Shown one piece after another: positions 41,364-50,951 of a DNA stretch of 64,000 nt. Positions within the stretch are counted from its first letter, which is position 1, and every line of letters begins with the position of its first letter. Source of the stretch: Corynebacterium yonathiae (GTDB lineage Bacteria; Actinomycetota; Actinomycetes; Mycobacteriales; Mycobacteriaceae); NCBI RefSeq assembly GCF_027570195.1, contig NZ_JAKMUZ010000013.1:1-64000 (forward strand), in the 5' to 3' direction. Below the pieces are notes generated by a model. The model was not told the DNA's origin and ran no database searches. It saw nothing but the letters and a program-made list of their open reading frames with translations. Made by a program: the position numbers and the translations under genes.

Positions 41364-41404
41364 AAAAAAGGAGCTTCACCATCACGGATGGTGGGGCTCC
41401 TTTT
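41364..41404 (+). terminator. Terminator after ptsG
   Basis: AAAAGGAGCTTCACCATC-acg-GATGGTGGGGCTCCTTTT; near-perfect stem with A and T flanks, effective in both directions. Confidence 0.92.
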
Positions 41405-41421
41405 CGCGTAGGGTGGCGAGC

Positions 41422-42030
41422 ATGAAACTCATTGGGCTAACGGGCGGTATTGGCAGTGGCAAGTCAACAGTCGCAGCACTATGCCGTGAGCGCGGGTGGC
41501 GAATAGTCGATGCTGATGCGATTGCACGCGAGGTCGTACAGCCTGGACAGCCTGCTTTATCCGAGTTGGCAGCAGCATTTGGAAAAGATATCTTGCTGGC
41601 GGATGGTCAGCTCAACCGCAAGGAGCTGGCTCGGCGAGCCTTCGCGGATAAACAGCATACTGAGTTGTTGAATTCTATTACCCATCCGCGCATCCAGGAG
41701 GAAACACAGCGTCAATTTGCGGCGGCACGTGGAGATGGCTGTGACTTCGCCGTTTACGATATGCCGTTGTTGGTGGATAACGGCTTGGATAAAGATATGG
41801 ACTGCGTCATCGTGGTCGATGTGACCCCAGAGGAGCGCGTCCGCCGGCTTATAACCTCGCGTGGACTGGAAGAAGACGATGCACGGCGTCGGATAGCAGC
41901 GCAGGTGCCGGATGAGGTGCGGCTTGCCGCGGCCACGCACGTCATTGATAATAATGGCACGCTGGACCAGCTACGTGAGCGAACGATCGAAGTCATGGAC
42001 CGCATTGCAGCCGAGTCACCCAAGGTTTAA
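41422..42030 (+). CDS. coaE: Dephospho-CoA kinase
   Basis: A 202-aa P-loop kinase for the last step of CoA synthesis. Walker A LTGGIGSGKSTVAALC, DADAIAREVV after it, and the lid region RRLITSRGLEEDDARRRIAAQ. ATG 41422 has no ribosome-binding site but TAGGGT ends 7 nt upstream, a leaderless layout; an in-frame GTG at 41413 is less likely. With coaD at 24450, two steps of the CoA pathway are in this window. Confidence 0.95.
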   Translation: MKLIGLTGGIGSGKSTVAALCRERGWRIVDADAIAREVVQPGQPALSELAAAFGKDILLADGQLNRKELARRAFADKQHTELLNSITHPRIQEETQRQFAAARGDGCDFAVYDMPLLVDNGLDKDMDCVIVVDVTPEERVRRLITSRGLEEDDARRRIAAQVPDEVRLAAATHVIDNNGTLDQLRERTIEVMDRIAAESPKV

Positions 42031-42097
42031 CTATTGGGTAGCTAAAATTTACACCCTTTCGAAGTCTCGTTAACCTTGGCGGCTTAAGCTACCCGCC

Positions 42098-42460
42098 GTG
42101 GGAACGTGGGATACTGGGCCTTTTGATAATCACGCGGCGCGAGAACTACTCGCAAGCTTGCGGGATGGTTCTTTCGATCTCAAAAACTTTCAGCAATCAT
42201 GTTCCACAGAGCCCATAGACTCAGATGACGCAGAAACCATGATTGCACTCGGCGCGTTATTGAAGCTGGAAGCTGATGCACTGCCGGAAGGAATTTATCG
42301 CGAGGATCTGGAGCCCCTGTACACACCGCAGTCAAAGGCTTGGCTGCGCCGCCGCATTAATAGTGCGATGCGGCCCGAGGCCTCTTCCGTGTATGCGCTG
42401 TGGGAGACGACTGGCGAGTTAGAGGAATGGCTTCGTACCGCGCAGGACTCCCTGCCCTGA
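42098..42460 (+). CDS. DUF4259 domain-containing protein
   Basis: A 120-aa small acidic cytoplasmic protein. The opening MGTWDTGPFDNHAARELLAS is diagnostic of DUF4259 (M-G-x-W-x-x-G-x-F-D-N). No catalytic motif is evident and function is unknown. GTG 42098 lies 7 nt after TAAGCT with no ribosome-binding site, a leaderless layout. It sits between coaE and uvrB as a single gene. Confidence 0.8.
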   Translation: MGTWDTGPFDNHAARELLASLRDGSFDLKNFQQSCSTEPIDSDDAETMIALGALLKLEADALPEGIYREDLEPLYTPQSKAWLRRRINSAMRPEASSVYALWETTGELEEWLRTAQDSLP

Positions 42461-42500
42461 TCATGGCTAGGCGCGCCACTTAGGCAGTAGAGTAGTGGGC

Positions 42501-44594
42501 ATGGCTTTTGCTGCTGAACATCCCCTCATTCCAAATTCCGAGCACCGCGTTGTCAGCGAGGTGGAGCGCACCCCAGGCGAGTTTCAGGTCGTTTCTGAAT
42601 ATGAGCCAGCTGGTGACCAGCCCACTGCCATTGCAGAGCTCAATGAGCGGCTGAACCGCGATGAGCGCGATGTCGTGCTCATGGGTGCTACCGGTACAGG
42701 CAAATCTGCTACTGCAGCATGGCTTATCGAAAAGCAGCAGCGGCCCACGCTAGTGATGGCGCCCAATAAGACCCTCGCAGCGCAGCTCGCCAATGAGCTG
42801 CGCCAACTCTTGCCACATAACGCGGTGGAGTATTTCGTGTCTTATTATGACTACTACCAGCCAGAGGCGTATATCGCGCAGACGGATACCTATATTGAAA
42901 AGGATTCTTCCATCAATGAGGACGTTGAGCGCCTGCGCCATTCGGCCACGTCCGCCTTGTTGTCTCGTAGGGACGTGGTCGTAGTCTCTTCCGTCTCCTG
43001 CATTTATGGCTTGGGTACTCCACAGTCCTACCTGGATCGCTCGGTAATCATTTCTGTTGATGAGGAGCTGGACCGCGATCGGTTCCTGCGACTACTGGTG
43101 GATATCCAATATGAACGCAATGACGTGGGGTTTACCCGCGGCACCTTCCGCGCCAAGGGCGATACGGTAGATATCATTCCGGCCTACGAGGAACGTGCGG
43201 TGCGCATTGAATTCTTCGGCGACGATATCGATTCCCTGTATTACATTCACCCCGTGACTGGCGATGTCATAGAGGAAGTAGATGAGGTTCGCATCTTCCC
43301 AGCGACGCACTATGTAGCCGGCCCCGAGCGCATGGAAAAGGCAGTGGCTGCAATCAAGGAGGAATTGGCCGAGCGCCTGGAAGACCTAGAAAACCGCGGC
43401 AAGCTGCTTGAGGCGCAGCGTTTGCGTATGCGCACAGAATACGATCTGGAAATGATCGAGCAGGTGGGTTTCTGCTCTGGTATCGAGAACTACTCCCGCC
43501 ACGTTGATGGCCGTCCGGCTGGCTCAGCGCCGGCAACGCTACTCGATTATTTCCCAGAGGACTTTCTCACCATCATTGACGAGTCCCACGTCACGGTCCC
43601 GCAGATTGGTGGCATGTTCGAAGGCGATATGTCCCGCAAGCGCAATTTGGTGGAATTTGGTTTCCGCTTGCCGTCTGCGGTGGATAACCGCCCGCTGACC
43701 TTCGATGAGTTTGAGCAACGCGTGGGACAAACCGTGTATATGTCCGCCACCCCGGGTGACTTTGAGCTTACGTCCTCTGACGGCGAATACGTGGAGCAGG
43801 TCATTCGCCCGACAGGTCTGGTGGATCCAAAGGTTACAGTCAAGCCCACTAAGGGCCAGATTGATGACCTTATTGATGAGGTGCGTACCCGCATATCGCA
43901 GCAAGAGCGAGTATTGGTGACCACGCTTACGAAGCGCATGGCAGAAGACCTCACCGATTACCTCTTGGAGCAGGGAATTAAGGTGCGCTACCTGCACTCG
44001 GATATCGATACCTTGCAGCGCGTAGAGTTGTTGCGCCAATTGCGCCTTGGCGAGTTTGATGTTCTCGTAGGCATCAACCTCCTGCGCGAGGGCCTTGACC
44101 TTCCCGAGGTATCTCTTGTTGCCATCTTGGATGCGGACAAGGAAGGCTTCCTGCGCTCTACCACCTCCCTCATCCAGACCATTGGCCGTGCTGCCCGTAA
44201 CGTCTCTGGTGAGGTCATTATGTATGCCGATAAAATCACCGACTCCATGCAGGAGGCCATTGAGGAGACGGAGCGGCGTCGTGAGAAGCAGATTGCCTAT
44301 AACAGGGAACATGGGATTGACCCGCAGCCATTGCGGAAGAAAATCGCCGATATCCTGGACCAGGTTTATGAGGACGGCGGGGAGGAGGAGTCCGGCTCCG
44401 ATCCCTCTGCAGTGGTGGAAAAGCGCGATATTTCCAGCATGGCCACCGATGAGGTGCAGGCACTTATCGACGACCTCTCGGCCCAAATGGGTGCAGCCGC
44501 GCGCGAGCTTAAATTCGAGCTGGCGGGGCGGCTCCGCGATGAAATTGCTGATCTGAAAAAGGAATTGCGTGGTTTGAAGGAAGCGGGAATTTAG
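42501..44594 (+). CDS. uvrB: UvrABC system protein B
   Basis: A 697-aa damage-verification helicase of nucleotide excision repair. Walker [18 protein letters not shown], the beta-hairpin region [33 protein letters not shown] (DESH), [12 protein letters not shown], motif VI region [12 protein letters not shown], and a C-terminal UVR domain (about 655-690) for UvrC contact. ATG 42501 follows TAGAGT by 7 nt, a leaderless layout; in-frame GTG 42495 would lie too close to it. uvrA is 6 kb downstream. Confidence 0.96.
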   Translation: MAFAAEHPLIPNSEHRVVSEVERTPGEFQVVSEYEPAGDQPTAIAELNERLNRDERDVVLMGATGTGKSATAAWLIEKQQRPTLVMAPNKTLAAQLANELRQLLPHNAVEYFVSYYDYYQPEAYIAQTDTYIEKDSSINEDVERLRHSATSALLSRRDVVVVSSVSCIYGLGTPQSYLDRSVIISVDEELDRDRFLRLLVDIQYERNDVGFTRGTFRAKGDTVDIIPAYEERAVRIEFFGDDIDSLYYIHPVTGDVIEEVDEVRIFPATHYVAGPERMEKAVAAIKEELAERLEDLENRGKLLEAQRLRMRTEYDLEMIEQVGFCSGIENYSRHVDGRPAGSAPATLLDYFPEDFLTIIDESHVTVPQIGGMFEGDMSRKRNLVEFGFRLPSAVDNRPLTFDEFEQRVGQTVYMSATPGDFELTSSDGEYVEQVIRPTGLVDPKVTVKPTKGQIDDLIDEVRTRISQQERVLVTTLTKRMAEDLTDYLLEQGIKVRYLHSDIDTLQRVELLRQLRLGEFDVLVGINLLREGLDLPEVSLVAILDADKEGFLRSTTSLIQTIGRAARNVSGEVIMYADKITDSMQEAIEETERRREKQIAYNREHGIDPQPLRKKIADILDQVYEDGGEEESGSDPSAVVEKRDISSMATDEVQALIDDLSAQMGAAARELKFELAGRLRDEIADLKKELRGLKEAGI

Positions 44595-44723
44595 TTTTCT
44601 CCCCCTGAAAGTGATTATTAGCTTCGCGGTTGCTTCTCTAAACAGCTGTGCTAGTTATACTGGACTGGTGCCAGAAGCGCCGCTTAGTTGTCACTGTGAA
44701 ATAGTTCAACTGCAAGGAGAATA

Positions 44724-45176
44724 ATGCTTACGTATAAAAACATTGCCGTCGGCACCGATGGCTCTGAAACCTCCCTGCGCGCGGTCCGTGCAGCGGCGTC
44801 CATGGCACGGGCGTACGACGCCAAGCTGATTATTATTTCAGCCTTTTATAACCATGCTGGATCCATGCTTGGCGCTCCGAGGGGCGACGAAGCCGGTCTG
44901 CCCGTTGTTAGTGAGGACATGGCCGGTACCTACCTGGACAATGCCACCCGCATCGCCGAGTCTGAGGGTGCGGAACACATTGAAATCGTAGGGAAATCTG
45001 GAGACCCAGTAAAAGCCTTGTTGGAAGTAGGCCAGGACTATGATGTGGACCTGTTCGTGGTGGGCAACCGCGGCGTAAATTCCGTTCGTGGTCGAGTCTT
45101 TGGTTCTGTGCCAACGGAACTAACCCACAAGTCAAAGGTGGACGTCGTCGTAGTTAATACCAGCGAGAAACGTTAA
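44724..45176 (+). CDS. Universal stress protein (first of tandem pair)
   Basis: A 150-aa single UspA domain. IAVGTDGSETSLRAVRAAA at the N-terminus and FVVGNRGVNSVRGRVFGSVP (the G-x2-G-x9-G-S/T nucleotide loop) suggest ATP binding. AAGGAG is well placed before ATG 44724, and TTATACT near 44655 is a possible -10. A paralogue follows 83 bp downstream. Confidence 0.9.
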   Translation: MLTYKNIAVGTDGSETSLRAVRAAASMARAYDAKLIIISAFYNHAGSMLGAPRGDEAGLPVVSEDMAGTYLDNATRIAESEGAEHIEIVGKSGDPVKALLEVGQDYDVDLFVVGNRGVNSVRGRVFGSVPTELTHKSKVDVVVVNTSEKR

Positions 45177-45259
45177 TGATTTTTCGTTGTTACACTGGCA
45201 GTATTGCCCCTGTAGGCTAAATAAACACTCCGGGTACATACCCATAAAGAAAGGTCATC

Positions 45260-45700
45260 ATGAGCGACTACAACACGATCGTTGTTGGTACTGACGGTTC
45301 TAAGTCTTCTCTCCTCGCTGTAGAGCGAGCAGCAAAGATCGCCGCCGCATTCGATTCCCGTCTGATCATCGGTTGCGCATACTACGAGAACCAGGAGCAG
45401 GCTTCCAAGACCCTGCGCCAGGATTCCGTAACCATCTTGGGCGATGAGAAGGCCGAGGCAAACCTGAAGGACGCCAAGGCTCACGCTGAGAAGTTCGGCG
45501 CTTCCAAGGTTGAAACCGCTGTTCGCCCGGGTACTCCGGTGCAGGCCCTGATGTCCATCGTCAATGACAACGATGCTGACCTGCTCATTGTGGGCAACCG
45601 CGGTATCAACTCTCTGACCGGCCGCCTGCTGGGCTCCGTTCCGGCAGACGTTGCCCGCCAGTCCGACTGCGACGTAATGATCGTTCACACCGTCAGCTAA
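45260..45700 (+). CDS. Universal stress protein (second of tandem pair)
   Basis: A 146-aa UspA domain: IVVGTDGSKSSLLAVERAAK and LIVGNRGINSLTGRLLGSVP with the ATP-type loop. It is clearly a paralogue of the upstream gene, but its codons are more biased, suggesting higher expression. AGAAAGG precedes ATG 45260; an own promoter may lie in the 83-bp gap. Followed by a terminator. Confidence 0.92.
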   Translation: MSDYNTIVVGTDGSKSSLLAVERAAKIAAAFDSRLIIGCAYYENQEQASKTLRQDSVTILGDEKAEANLKDAKAHAEKFGASKVETAVRPGTPVQALMSIVNDNDADLLIVGNRGINSLTGRLLGSVPADVARQSDCDVMIVHTVS

Positions 45701-45711
45701 CCGTGGTGATT

Positions 45712-45750
45712 AAACCCGCCTTGGTCTTGTTAAAAGGCCAAGGCGGGTTT
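45712..45750 (+). terminator. Terminator after the universal stress genes
   Basis: AAACCCGCCTTGG-tcttgttaaaagg-CCAAGGCGGGTTT; perfect 13-bp stem. Confidence 0.92.
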
Positions 45751-45767
45751 CGTCGTTAAGGCGCTGC

Positions 45768-46784
45768 TTACTCCGCGGGGTGCGCGGCGTTAAAGGCCGC
45801 AGCAAGGGCACTGCCGTTTGCGCCCTGAATCAATGGGATTGTGAAATGGCCCTCTTCATTGGCATCTGCTAGGGGGCTCAGGGAGCCGTGTGAGAGGAGC
45901 TGTTCCTGCGGACTAAGGTTGCGGATTGCGACGGAGTGAATCCGATCCGGGTGCTCATTGGCCACATCGCCATATGTCAAGGGATCGTGTTGCCCGTCAT
46001 CGCCGATCAAAATCCACTGCATGTCTGGGTAGGCTATCAGCAAGTTGCGCAGCTGAACTCGCTTATGCTCCTGTCCGCTGCGGAAAAGGCCCGTCTCGGT
46101 TGGACCCCAGTCTGTCAGCAGCATAGGACCTGTGGGGAAACCGTGGTGGGACAAGAATTTTTTAAGCGAGCCAAAGGTATTCCACGCGCCCGTTGAAAGA
46201 TAAAACACTGGGGCTTGGGGGAAGCGCTGTTGCAGCTGGGCATAGAACTCTGCCATTCCAGGAACGGCCTGTCGCCTGCTAGGACGCTTAGCCCAAGAGT
46301 TCCACGCGGCGGTCAACGCACGTGGCAACCACGTGACTAGCACGGTGTCATCAATATCGCTAACGATGCCAATCTTCGCCGCCGGATCCACAATAAGCAC
46401 CTGGACTTCTACGGCCTTCGCGTTAGCGGCTTCAATCGTGGCCGTATGCCAACCAGGCTCCAGCTCGTGATCATGGACGAGAAGGTCGACATAGCCATTG
46501 CTATTGGTAGTGCCCGCGACGGTCTTGTCACCAATAGTGACCGACACGTCATGGTGCCCTACCTGAATGGTAAGAAACTGCTGGTAGCCGCGTTCACCCC
46601 AGGTATCCTTCCGGCCTTCATCAGGATCGTGCATGAGCACGCGGCCAAAGATTCTCACCTGCTCGGTATTGCCATAACCGGTATAGCCCACAATCTGGGG
46701 CTGCCATCCACGCTGCTGGGAGCGCTTCAGGGTAATCGAGTTCAGTGAGCTTTCGGCTTTGCGCATGATGTCAGATAAGGCCAT
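45768..46784 (-). CDS. App1-family (DUF2183) phosphatidate phosphatase-like protein
   Basis: A 338-aa protein with an N-terminal beta-rich region (about 25-130) and a C-terminal App1 domain of the HAD fold: IVSDIDDTVLVTWLPRAL (DxDxT) near residue 140, then FYLSTGAWNTFGSLKKFLSH and WILIGDDGQHDPLTY. Yeast App1 is a Mg-dependent phosphatidate phosphatase; the bacterial substrate is unproven. No signal peptide. ATG 46784 has TAAGCT 7 nt upstream, a leaderless layout. It lies 20 bp after the HelD/HelR-type gene. Confidence 0.87.
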   Translation of the reverse strand: MALSDIMRKAESSLNSITLKRSQQRGWQPQIVGYTGYGNTEQVRIFGRVLMHDPDEGRKDTWGERGYQQFLTIQVGHHDVSVTIGDKTVAGTTNSNGYVDLLVHDHELEPGWHTATIEAANAKAVEVQVLIVDPAAKIGIVSDIDDTVLVTWLPRALTAAWNSWAKRPSRRQAVPGMAEFYAQLQQRFPQAPVFYLSTGAWNTFGSLKKFLSHHGFPTGPMLLTDWGPTETGLFRSGQEHKRVQLRNLLIAYPDMQWILIGDDGQHDPLTYGDVANEHPDRIHSVAIRNLSPQEQLLSHGSLSPLADANEEGHFTIPLIQGANGSALAAAFNAAHPAE

Positions 46785-46804
46785 GGCCTAAAGCTTACGG
46801 GAGC

Positions 46805-49030
46805 CTAAAGAACTTCGCCGCAGTCGCCGACTAGCGTGAGCGACTGGGTAGCACGAGTGATGCAGACATAGAGGTTTTGTAGACCCTGCGGAGAGGCATC
46901 CACGATCCGTTGCGGGTCTAGTACCACCACGTGGTCGAACTCAAGGCCTTTGTAGCGTTCTGCCGTGGCGGCGTCAATGACCGCTGTGAGTCTGCCATCC
47001 TCTTCATTGTGTACGCCTGGGGTGTAAGTGCCATGTTCAAGACGGCGAACTTGTACCCCATCGCGGATGGCTGTGGCCGGGCTGGCGTCAGGGTTAATCA
47101 CCTCTAAGAGTCCATTAGCCAGCTCCGTGATGGGCTGCGGGGTGCGATAGTTGACGGTGAGAAAATGGTGGCGGAAGCGCTGCGCCACGAAGGGCTCAAG
47201 GGCCTCACCCCAGTCATCAACACCTGCCGGGGAGCCAGTCTGGGATGTATCTCCCACCAAGGTCATCCACCGCGAAGGGCAGCGGCGGAAGAGCATCCGC
47301 CACTCCATGGGAGTTAATTCCTGAGCCTCATCCACAATGATGTGGCCATACGCCCAGGTATGGTCTTCGCGGGCGCGCTGGGCAGTGGTGCGCTTATCGC
47401 GGACCTCCTGGCGGTGTGCCAGAGTTTCGGCGTCGATGACATCGTGGGCAGAAAGAATTTCCGCTTCAAACATGTCGTCGTCATTATCGGTGGACTCGGA
47501 GGAGGACAAGATATCCAGAGCGTCTTCTGCATCCGCCACTTGTTCGCGCCATGCAGCATCATCCGCTGCCTTTTTCTCCTCTGGGTTAGGAAGGCCGACG
47601 AGAACAGCCAACTCGTCGAGAAGAGCGGCATCCGAATTCGTCCATGCTCGACCTTCTGCTCGGTAGAGGGCTTCTTGGGTTTCCTCGTCATAACCGCGGG
47701 CAGCAGAGGCAATGCGCTCACGCGAGGAGACTAAGCTCGCAAGCACGTCGGTCGGGTGGAGTTCGGGCCAAAATTCATCGATCAGGGCAACTAAGGCCGC
47801 ATCTTCCGCAAGGTCGTCGTGGAATTGATCGATATCGGCGCGCGAGAGGAGGTTGTCTCCGCCGAGTGGATCGGTACCGACCCTGTCCGCCATCTGCTGG
47901 GCGAGGTCTTCTACGAAGTGTTCGATGAAAGCTCCGCGAGCTTCGTTGTGCGGCTTGCGCGAGCGACGTGCCCGCGTGCGGGCGCTTTTTACCATGGCGG
48001 GCGTAATGCTCAAGGTGAGTCCGTCGACTGTCAGCTCGCGCGGAGCGTCAGGAAGCCGCTGATAGTCCTTAACCGCAGCAGAGAGGATCTCCACCATGGC
48101 GTCGCTACCTTTGATTTCGCGAGCCACAAGGTCTTCGTCTTGCTTTGGTTCAATTCCGGGAAAGAGCTCGCCGATGGTGGACAACACTACGCCGGTTTCG
48201 CCAAGCTCCGGGAGTACGCGCGAAATATAGTCTAAGAAGCTGCTATTGGGGCCAACGATAAGCACGCCAGTGGCAGAAAGCAGCTCGCGGTGGGTATAGA
48301 GCAAATAAGCCACGCGGTGCAAAGCAACCGCAGTCTTACCAGTGCCAGGGCCGCCTTCTACCACCATGACGCCGCGGGTATTATCGCGGATTATCTCGTC
48401 CTGCTCACGCTGGATAGTCTCCACGATCGACGCCATGTGGCCAGTGCGGGCCCGTTGCATGGCGTGGTAGAGCGCGGATTCGCTCGCAACGCCGGCTTCC
48501 TCTTTGCGTACGCCGGGGCCGGAAAGCACCTCATCATGAATCCCGGTGACCGTGCGTCCCTTGGTGCGGATTTGACGGCGGGTGTGGACCCCTTCCGGCT
48601 GGGCAGTCGTAGCAAGATAGAAAGGCCGTGCCATGGGAGCACGCCAGTCTAGGAGCAGTGTGCGATAGTCATCTTCACGCGCATCCAGACCCATGCGGCC
48701 GATGTAGCGGCGATCTAGGCCTTCAGGGGTGGGATTGTCACCGGGGGCGTCGATATCAATCCGGCCAAAAACGAGCCCCATTTGGGCCACATTGAGACGA
48801 TCCAGCTTGGCCTGTAGCCCGTGGTATTCGGTTTCGCGGCGCACCAAAGCGTCCGCGTCCGGGGTGGAGGGGTCTACATCTGCCTGCACCTCATTGAGCC
48901 TTTGATTTGCCGCAGCCACCTCATCGTCAAGGCGGGAGAAAAGGCCGTCCACATAATCTTGCTCAGTAGCGATGGCTTCGCGCTCCGAGGAACTTGCAGC
49001 CGCCGCGTGCTTATTGGATGCTGAGGTCAC
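46805..49030 (-). CDS. HelD/HelR-type RNA polymerase-recycling ATPase
   Basis: A 741-aa UvrD-like ATPase. The N-terminal coiled coil (about 15-80) contains EQDYVDGLFSRLDDEVAAAN, then MGLVFGRIDID and RYIGRMGLDAREDDYRTLLL, typical of actinobacterial HelD/HelR. Walker A VEGGPGTGKTAVALHRVAYL, DEAQELTPMEWRMLF, YKGLEFDHVVVLDPQ and LYVCITRATQSLTLVG. Such proteins release stalled RNA polymerase, and some (HelR) also displace rifamycins. Start GTG 49030 has AAGGAG close upstream. I looked for a rifampicin-associated element upstream and saw none. Confidence 0.87.
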   Translation of the reverse strand: MTSASNKHAAAASSSEREAIATEQDYVDGLFSRLDDEVAAANQRLNEVQADVDPSTPDADALVRRETEYHGLQAKLDRLNVAQMGLVFGRIDIDAPGDNPTPEGLDRRYIGRMGLDAREDDYRTLLLDWRAPMARPFYLATTAQPEGVHTRRQIRTKGRTVTGIHDEVLSGPGVRKEEAGVASESALYHAMQRARTGHMASIVETIQREQDEIIRDNTRGVMVVEGGPGTGKTAVALHRVAYLLYTHRELLSATGVLIVGPNSSFLDYISRVLPELGETGVVLSTIGELFPGIEPKQDEDLVAREIKGSDAMVEILSAAVKDYQRLPDAPRELTVDGLTLSITPAMVKSARTRARRSRKPHNEARGAFIEHFVEDLAQQMADRVGTDPLGGDNLLSRADIDQFHDDLAEDAALVALIDEFWPELHPTDVLASLVSSRERIASAARGYDEETQEALYRAEGRAWTNSDAALLDELAVLVGLPNPEEKKAADDAAWREQVADAEDALDILSSSESTDNDDDMFEAEILSAHDVIDAETLAHRQEVRDKRTTAQRAREDHTWAYGHIIVDEAQELTPMEWRMLFRRCPSRWMTLVGDTSQTGSPAGVDDWGEALEPFVAQRFRHHFLTVNYRTPQPITELANGLLEVINPDASPATAIRDGVQVRRLEHGTYTPGVHNEEDGRLTAVIDAATAERYKGLEFDHVVVLDPQRIVDASPQGLQNLYVCITRATQSLTLVGDCGEVL

Positions 49031-49128
49031 GTGACTCCTTGGTAATTGGACGTTAATTGGGGGAGGTGCCGGGCACGCTGTCCGGCGAGGGGAGAGATGA
49101 GTTTAGACCCTGCCGTGACAAAGAACAA

Positions 49129-49151
49129 CGGCCCAGCATAAAGCTGGGCCG
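49129..49151 (-). terminator. Terminator between the DoxX-like gene and the HelD/HelR-type gene
   Basis: CGGCCCAGC-tttat-GCTGGGCCG on the minus strand, then TTGTTCTTTG. Perfect 9-bp stem. Confidence 0.88.
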
Positions 49152-49189
49152 TATGTCAGCGCCGAGTTACTCGGCCAAAGAAGTAGTGG

Positions 49190-50206
49190 CTACTTAGAGC
49201 GCTTTTCCAGCTTCTTGATAGCTGCCTCAATCTTCTTATTAGCCTCTTTTTGCAGTTTGTCCGCGTGCTTGGAAGCCTTCTTGCTTGCGCGCTTGGACTT
49301 CGCGCCCTCCAGCTTGGCCACTGCCTTATCGGCACGCGCCTGCGCCTTGGTAGCAGCCTTCACAGCACCGGTACGGGCGGTGTCTCGGTTAGCCTGTGCG
49401 GCCTCCAGCCAGTCACCCTTGTTGTCTTCTACGTAAGTCTTGGCGTTGTCGACGGAGTCCTCAAGGAAGGACTTGGCGTTGTTCAGCATACCGCGGCCAG
49501 ACTCCTGCCAATCGTCCTTATTGTCCTCAACGTAGGTCTTGGCATCGTCAACATAAGACTTAGCGGTATCGAGCAGACCACGGCCAGTGGACTGCCAGTC
49601 GTCCTTGTTGTCGTCTACGTAAGCCTGTGCCTTCGCAGAGGTCTCATTCAACCAGTCGCCAGCCTTGGAGGACAGTTCGTTTGCGCGTGCGGAAAGCTCT
49701 TCGCGCTTTTGCTCGGACTCAGACTTGGTAGGCAGTGCCTGCTGAATCTTCTTGTTCGTGCGCTTGCCGGCCTTCTGAGCGCGCCAGCGCAGGGAAGGCT
49801 TGCCCTCGGTGTCCTGGGTAGCAATAAACAGGGCACCGAGCAGAGCGGTGTTGGTAACGAAGCCGTTGCGGCGGGATTCCTTGTCTTCCTTGTTGTCCGC
49901 AGCCCAGAAGTTGTTCTTGCCAATTAGGTTGGGCAGCGTAGCGGCCGCGAGAACCGCAGCGGAGGTACGCGGTGCCTTGCCCAGGGCCAGAGTGGAGCCG
50001 GCGCCTACCTTAGCGCCGCCAATAGCGCGGGTAACCAATTCTGGGTCATTGGGAATATAGCCCTGATACTCAGAAGGAACGGCCTTGCGCACAGTCTTGA
50101 GGAAACCCTCGGTCTCCTTTACATGATCGGACGCGTTGCGCAGGTTGTCTACGCCTTCCCATACAAATACAGATGCCAGCATGGGGCGGGCAAGCTTGCG
50201 AATCAT
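49190..50206 (-). CDS. DoxX-like membrane protein with DNK-repeat and Lys/Ala-rich tail
   Basis: A 338-aa protein in three parts. Residues 1-135 look like DoxX (MIRKLARPMLASVFVWEGVD; GGAKVGAGSTLALGK; NTALLGALFIAT). Residues about 165-270 are charged, with repeats beginning YVDDNKDDWQSTGRG (196), YVEDNKDDWQESGRG (225) and YVEDNKGDWLEAAQ (258), separated by AKS-type segments, likely helical. Residues 275-338 are Lys/Ala-rich and histone-like (KASKHADKLQKEANKKIEAA). AAGGA lies just before ATG 50206. The DoxX part is recognised; the tail is not. Codons are strongly biased in the repeat part, suggesting high expression. Confidence 0.82.
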   Translation of the reverse strand: MIRKLARPMLASVFVWEGVDNLRNASDHVKETEGFLKTVRKAVPSEYQGYIPNDPELVTRAIGGAKVGAGSTLALGKAPRTSAAVLAAATLPNLIGKNNFWAADNKEDKESRRNGFVTNTALLGALFIATQDTEGKPSLRWRAQKAGKRTNKKIQQALPTKSESEQKREELSARANELSSKAGDWLNETSAKAQAYVDDNKDDWQSTGRGLLDTAKSYVDDAKTYVEDNKDDWQESGRGMLNNAKSFLEDSVDNAKTYVEDNKGDWLEAAQANRDTARTGAVKAATKAQARADKAVAKLEGAKSKRASKKASKHADKLQKEANKKIEAAIKKLEKRSK

Positions 50207-50283
50207 AGTCCTTAAAGCTCCTTAGCTCGTTGCTTTGGTTCTAACGTGTGCTAGACCATTGTACGCGGATTTTAGCTGCTGGA

Positions 50284-50886
50284 TCACCAGCGGCGCTCCC
50301 ACCAGTCACCCAGCTTAGGGCGCTCTTCGCCCAAGGTAGTGGACTTACCGTGGCCGGGGCGCACGATCGTGTTGTCTGGAAACTCATCAAAGATACGGGC
50401 GGTGACGTCCTTATACAGGCGTACGAAGTCACCTTCGGAAGTGGTCTTTCCCAGGCCGCCAGGAAAGAGTGAATCGCCCACGAAGATATTGGTTATACCA
50501 TCGACGGTTGCCACTAGTGCCGCACCGCCAGGGGTATGGCCGCGCAAGATGATGATGGGTAAATGAAGGCCTGCAAACTCGATAGAATCGCCTTCGCGGA
50601 GCTCTACGTCTACCTCGGCAGGGATGGCCGGGGAGTCTAGGAAAGAGGCGTAATGGGTAGCGCCGGTCTCTGCGAGAACTTCCTCGAGTGCGCGTACGTG
50701 ATCCCAGTGGCGGTGGGTAGTCAATACTGCGGTAATTTTCACGCCGGCCTTATGGGCCATGTCGAGGATTGCGGGGGCGTTATCGGCGGCGTCGACAAGC
50801 AAGCCTTCTTCGCCCGCCTGCAAGAGGTAGCAGTTGTTGTCCATCTCGGACACAGAAATCTGATGTAGCTGAAGCTCGTTAGTCAT
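50284..50886 (-). CDS. MBL-fold metallo-hydrolase (glyoxalase II-like)
   Basis: A 200-aa metallo-beta-lactamase fold protein. Metal motif [14 protein letters not shown] (HxHxDH), then [26 protein letters not shown] (metal Asp) and [14 protein letters not shown] (last His). Short hydrolases of this type act on thioesters or similar; the substrate is unknown. ATG 50886 has both an AGGAG and a TAGGCT ending 7 nt upstream. Divergent from uvrA with 65 bp between starts. Confidence 0.88.
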   Translation of the reverse strand: MTNELQLHQISVSEMDNNCYLLQAGEEGLLVDAADNAPAILDMAHKAGVKITAVLTTHRHWDHVRALEEVLAETGATHYASFLDSPAIPAEVDVELREGDSIEFAGLHLPIIILRGHTPGGAALVATVDGITNIFVGDSLFPGGLGKTTSEGDFVRLYKDVTARIFDEFPDNTIVRPGHGKSTTLGEERPKLGDWWERRW

Positions 50887-50951
50887 GTCTCCTAGCCTAC
50901 GGGTACATTCGAGGGAAGATTGCAATCCCTAGTACTGGAGGTCTGAGCACA

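Noticed and set aside
43539-44486. A 315-codon minus-strand frame opposite uvrB
   Set aside because: Antisense to the conserved UvrB helicase core.
49031-49128. Rifampicin-associated element upstream of the HelD/HelR-type gene
   Set aside because: No matching 19-bp inverted repeat was found in the upstream region.
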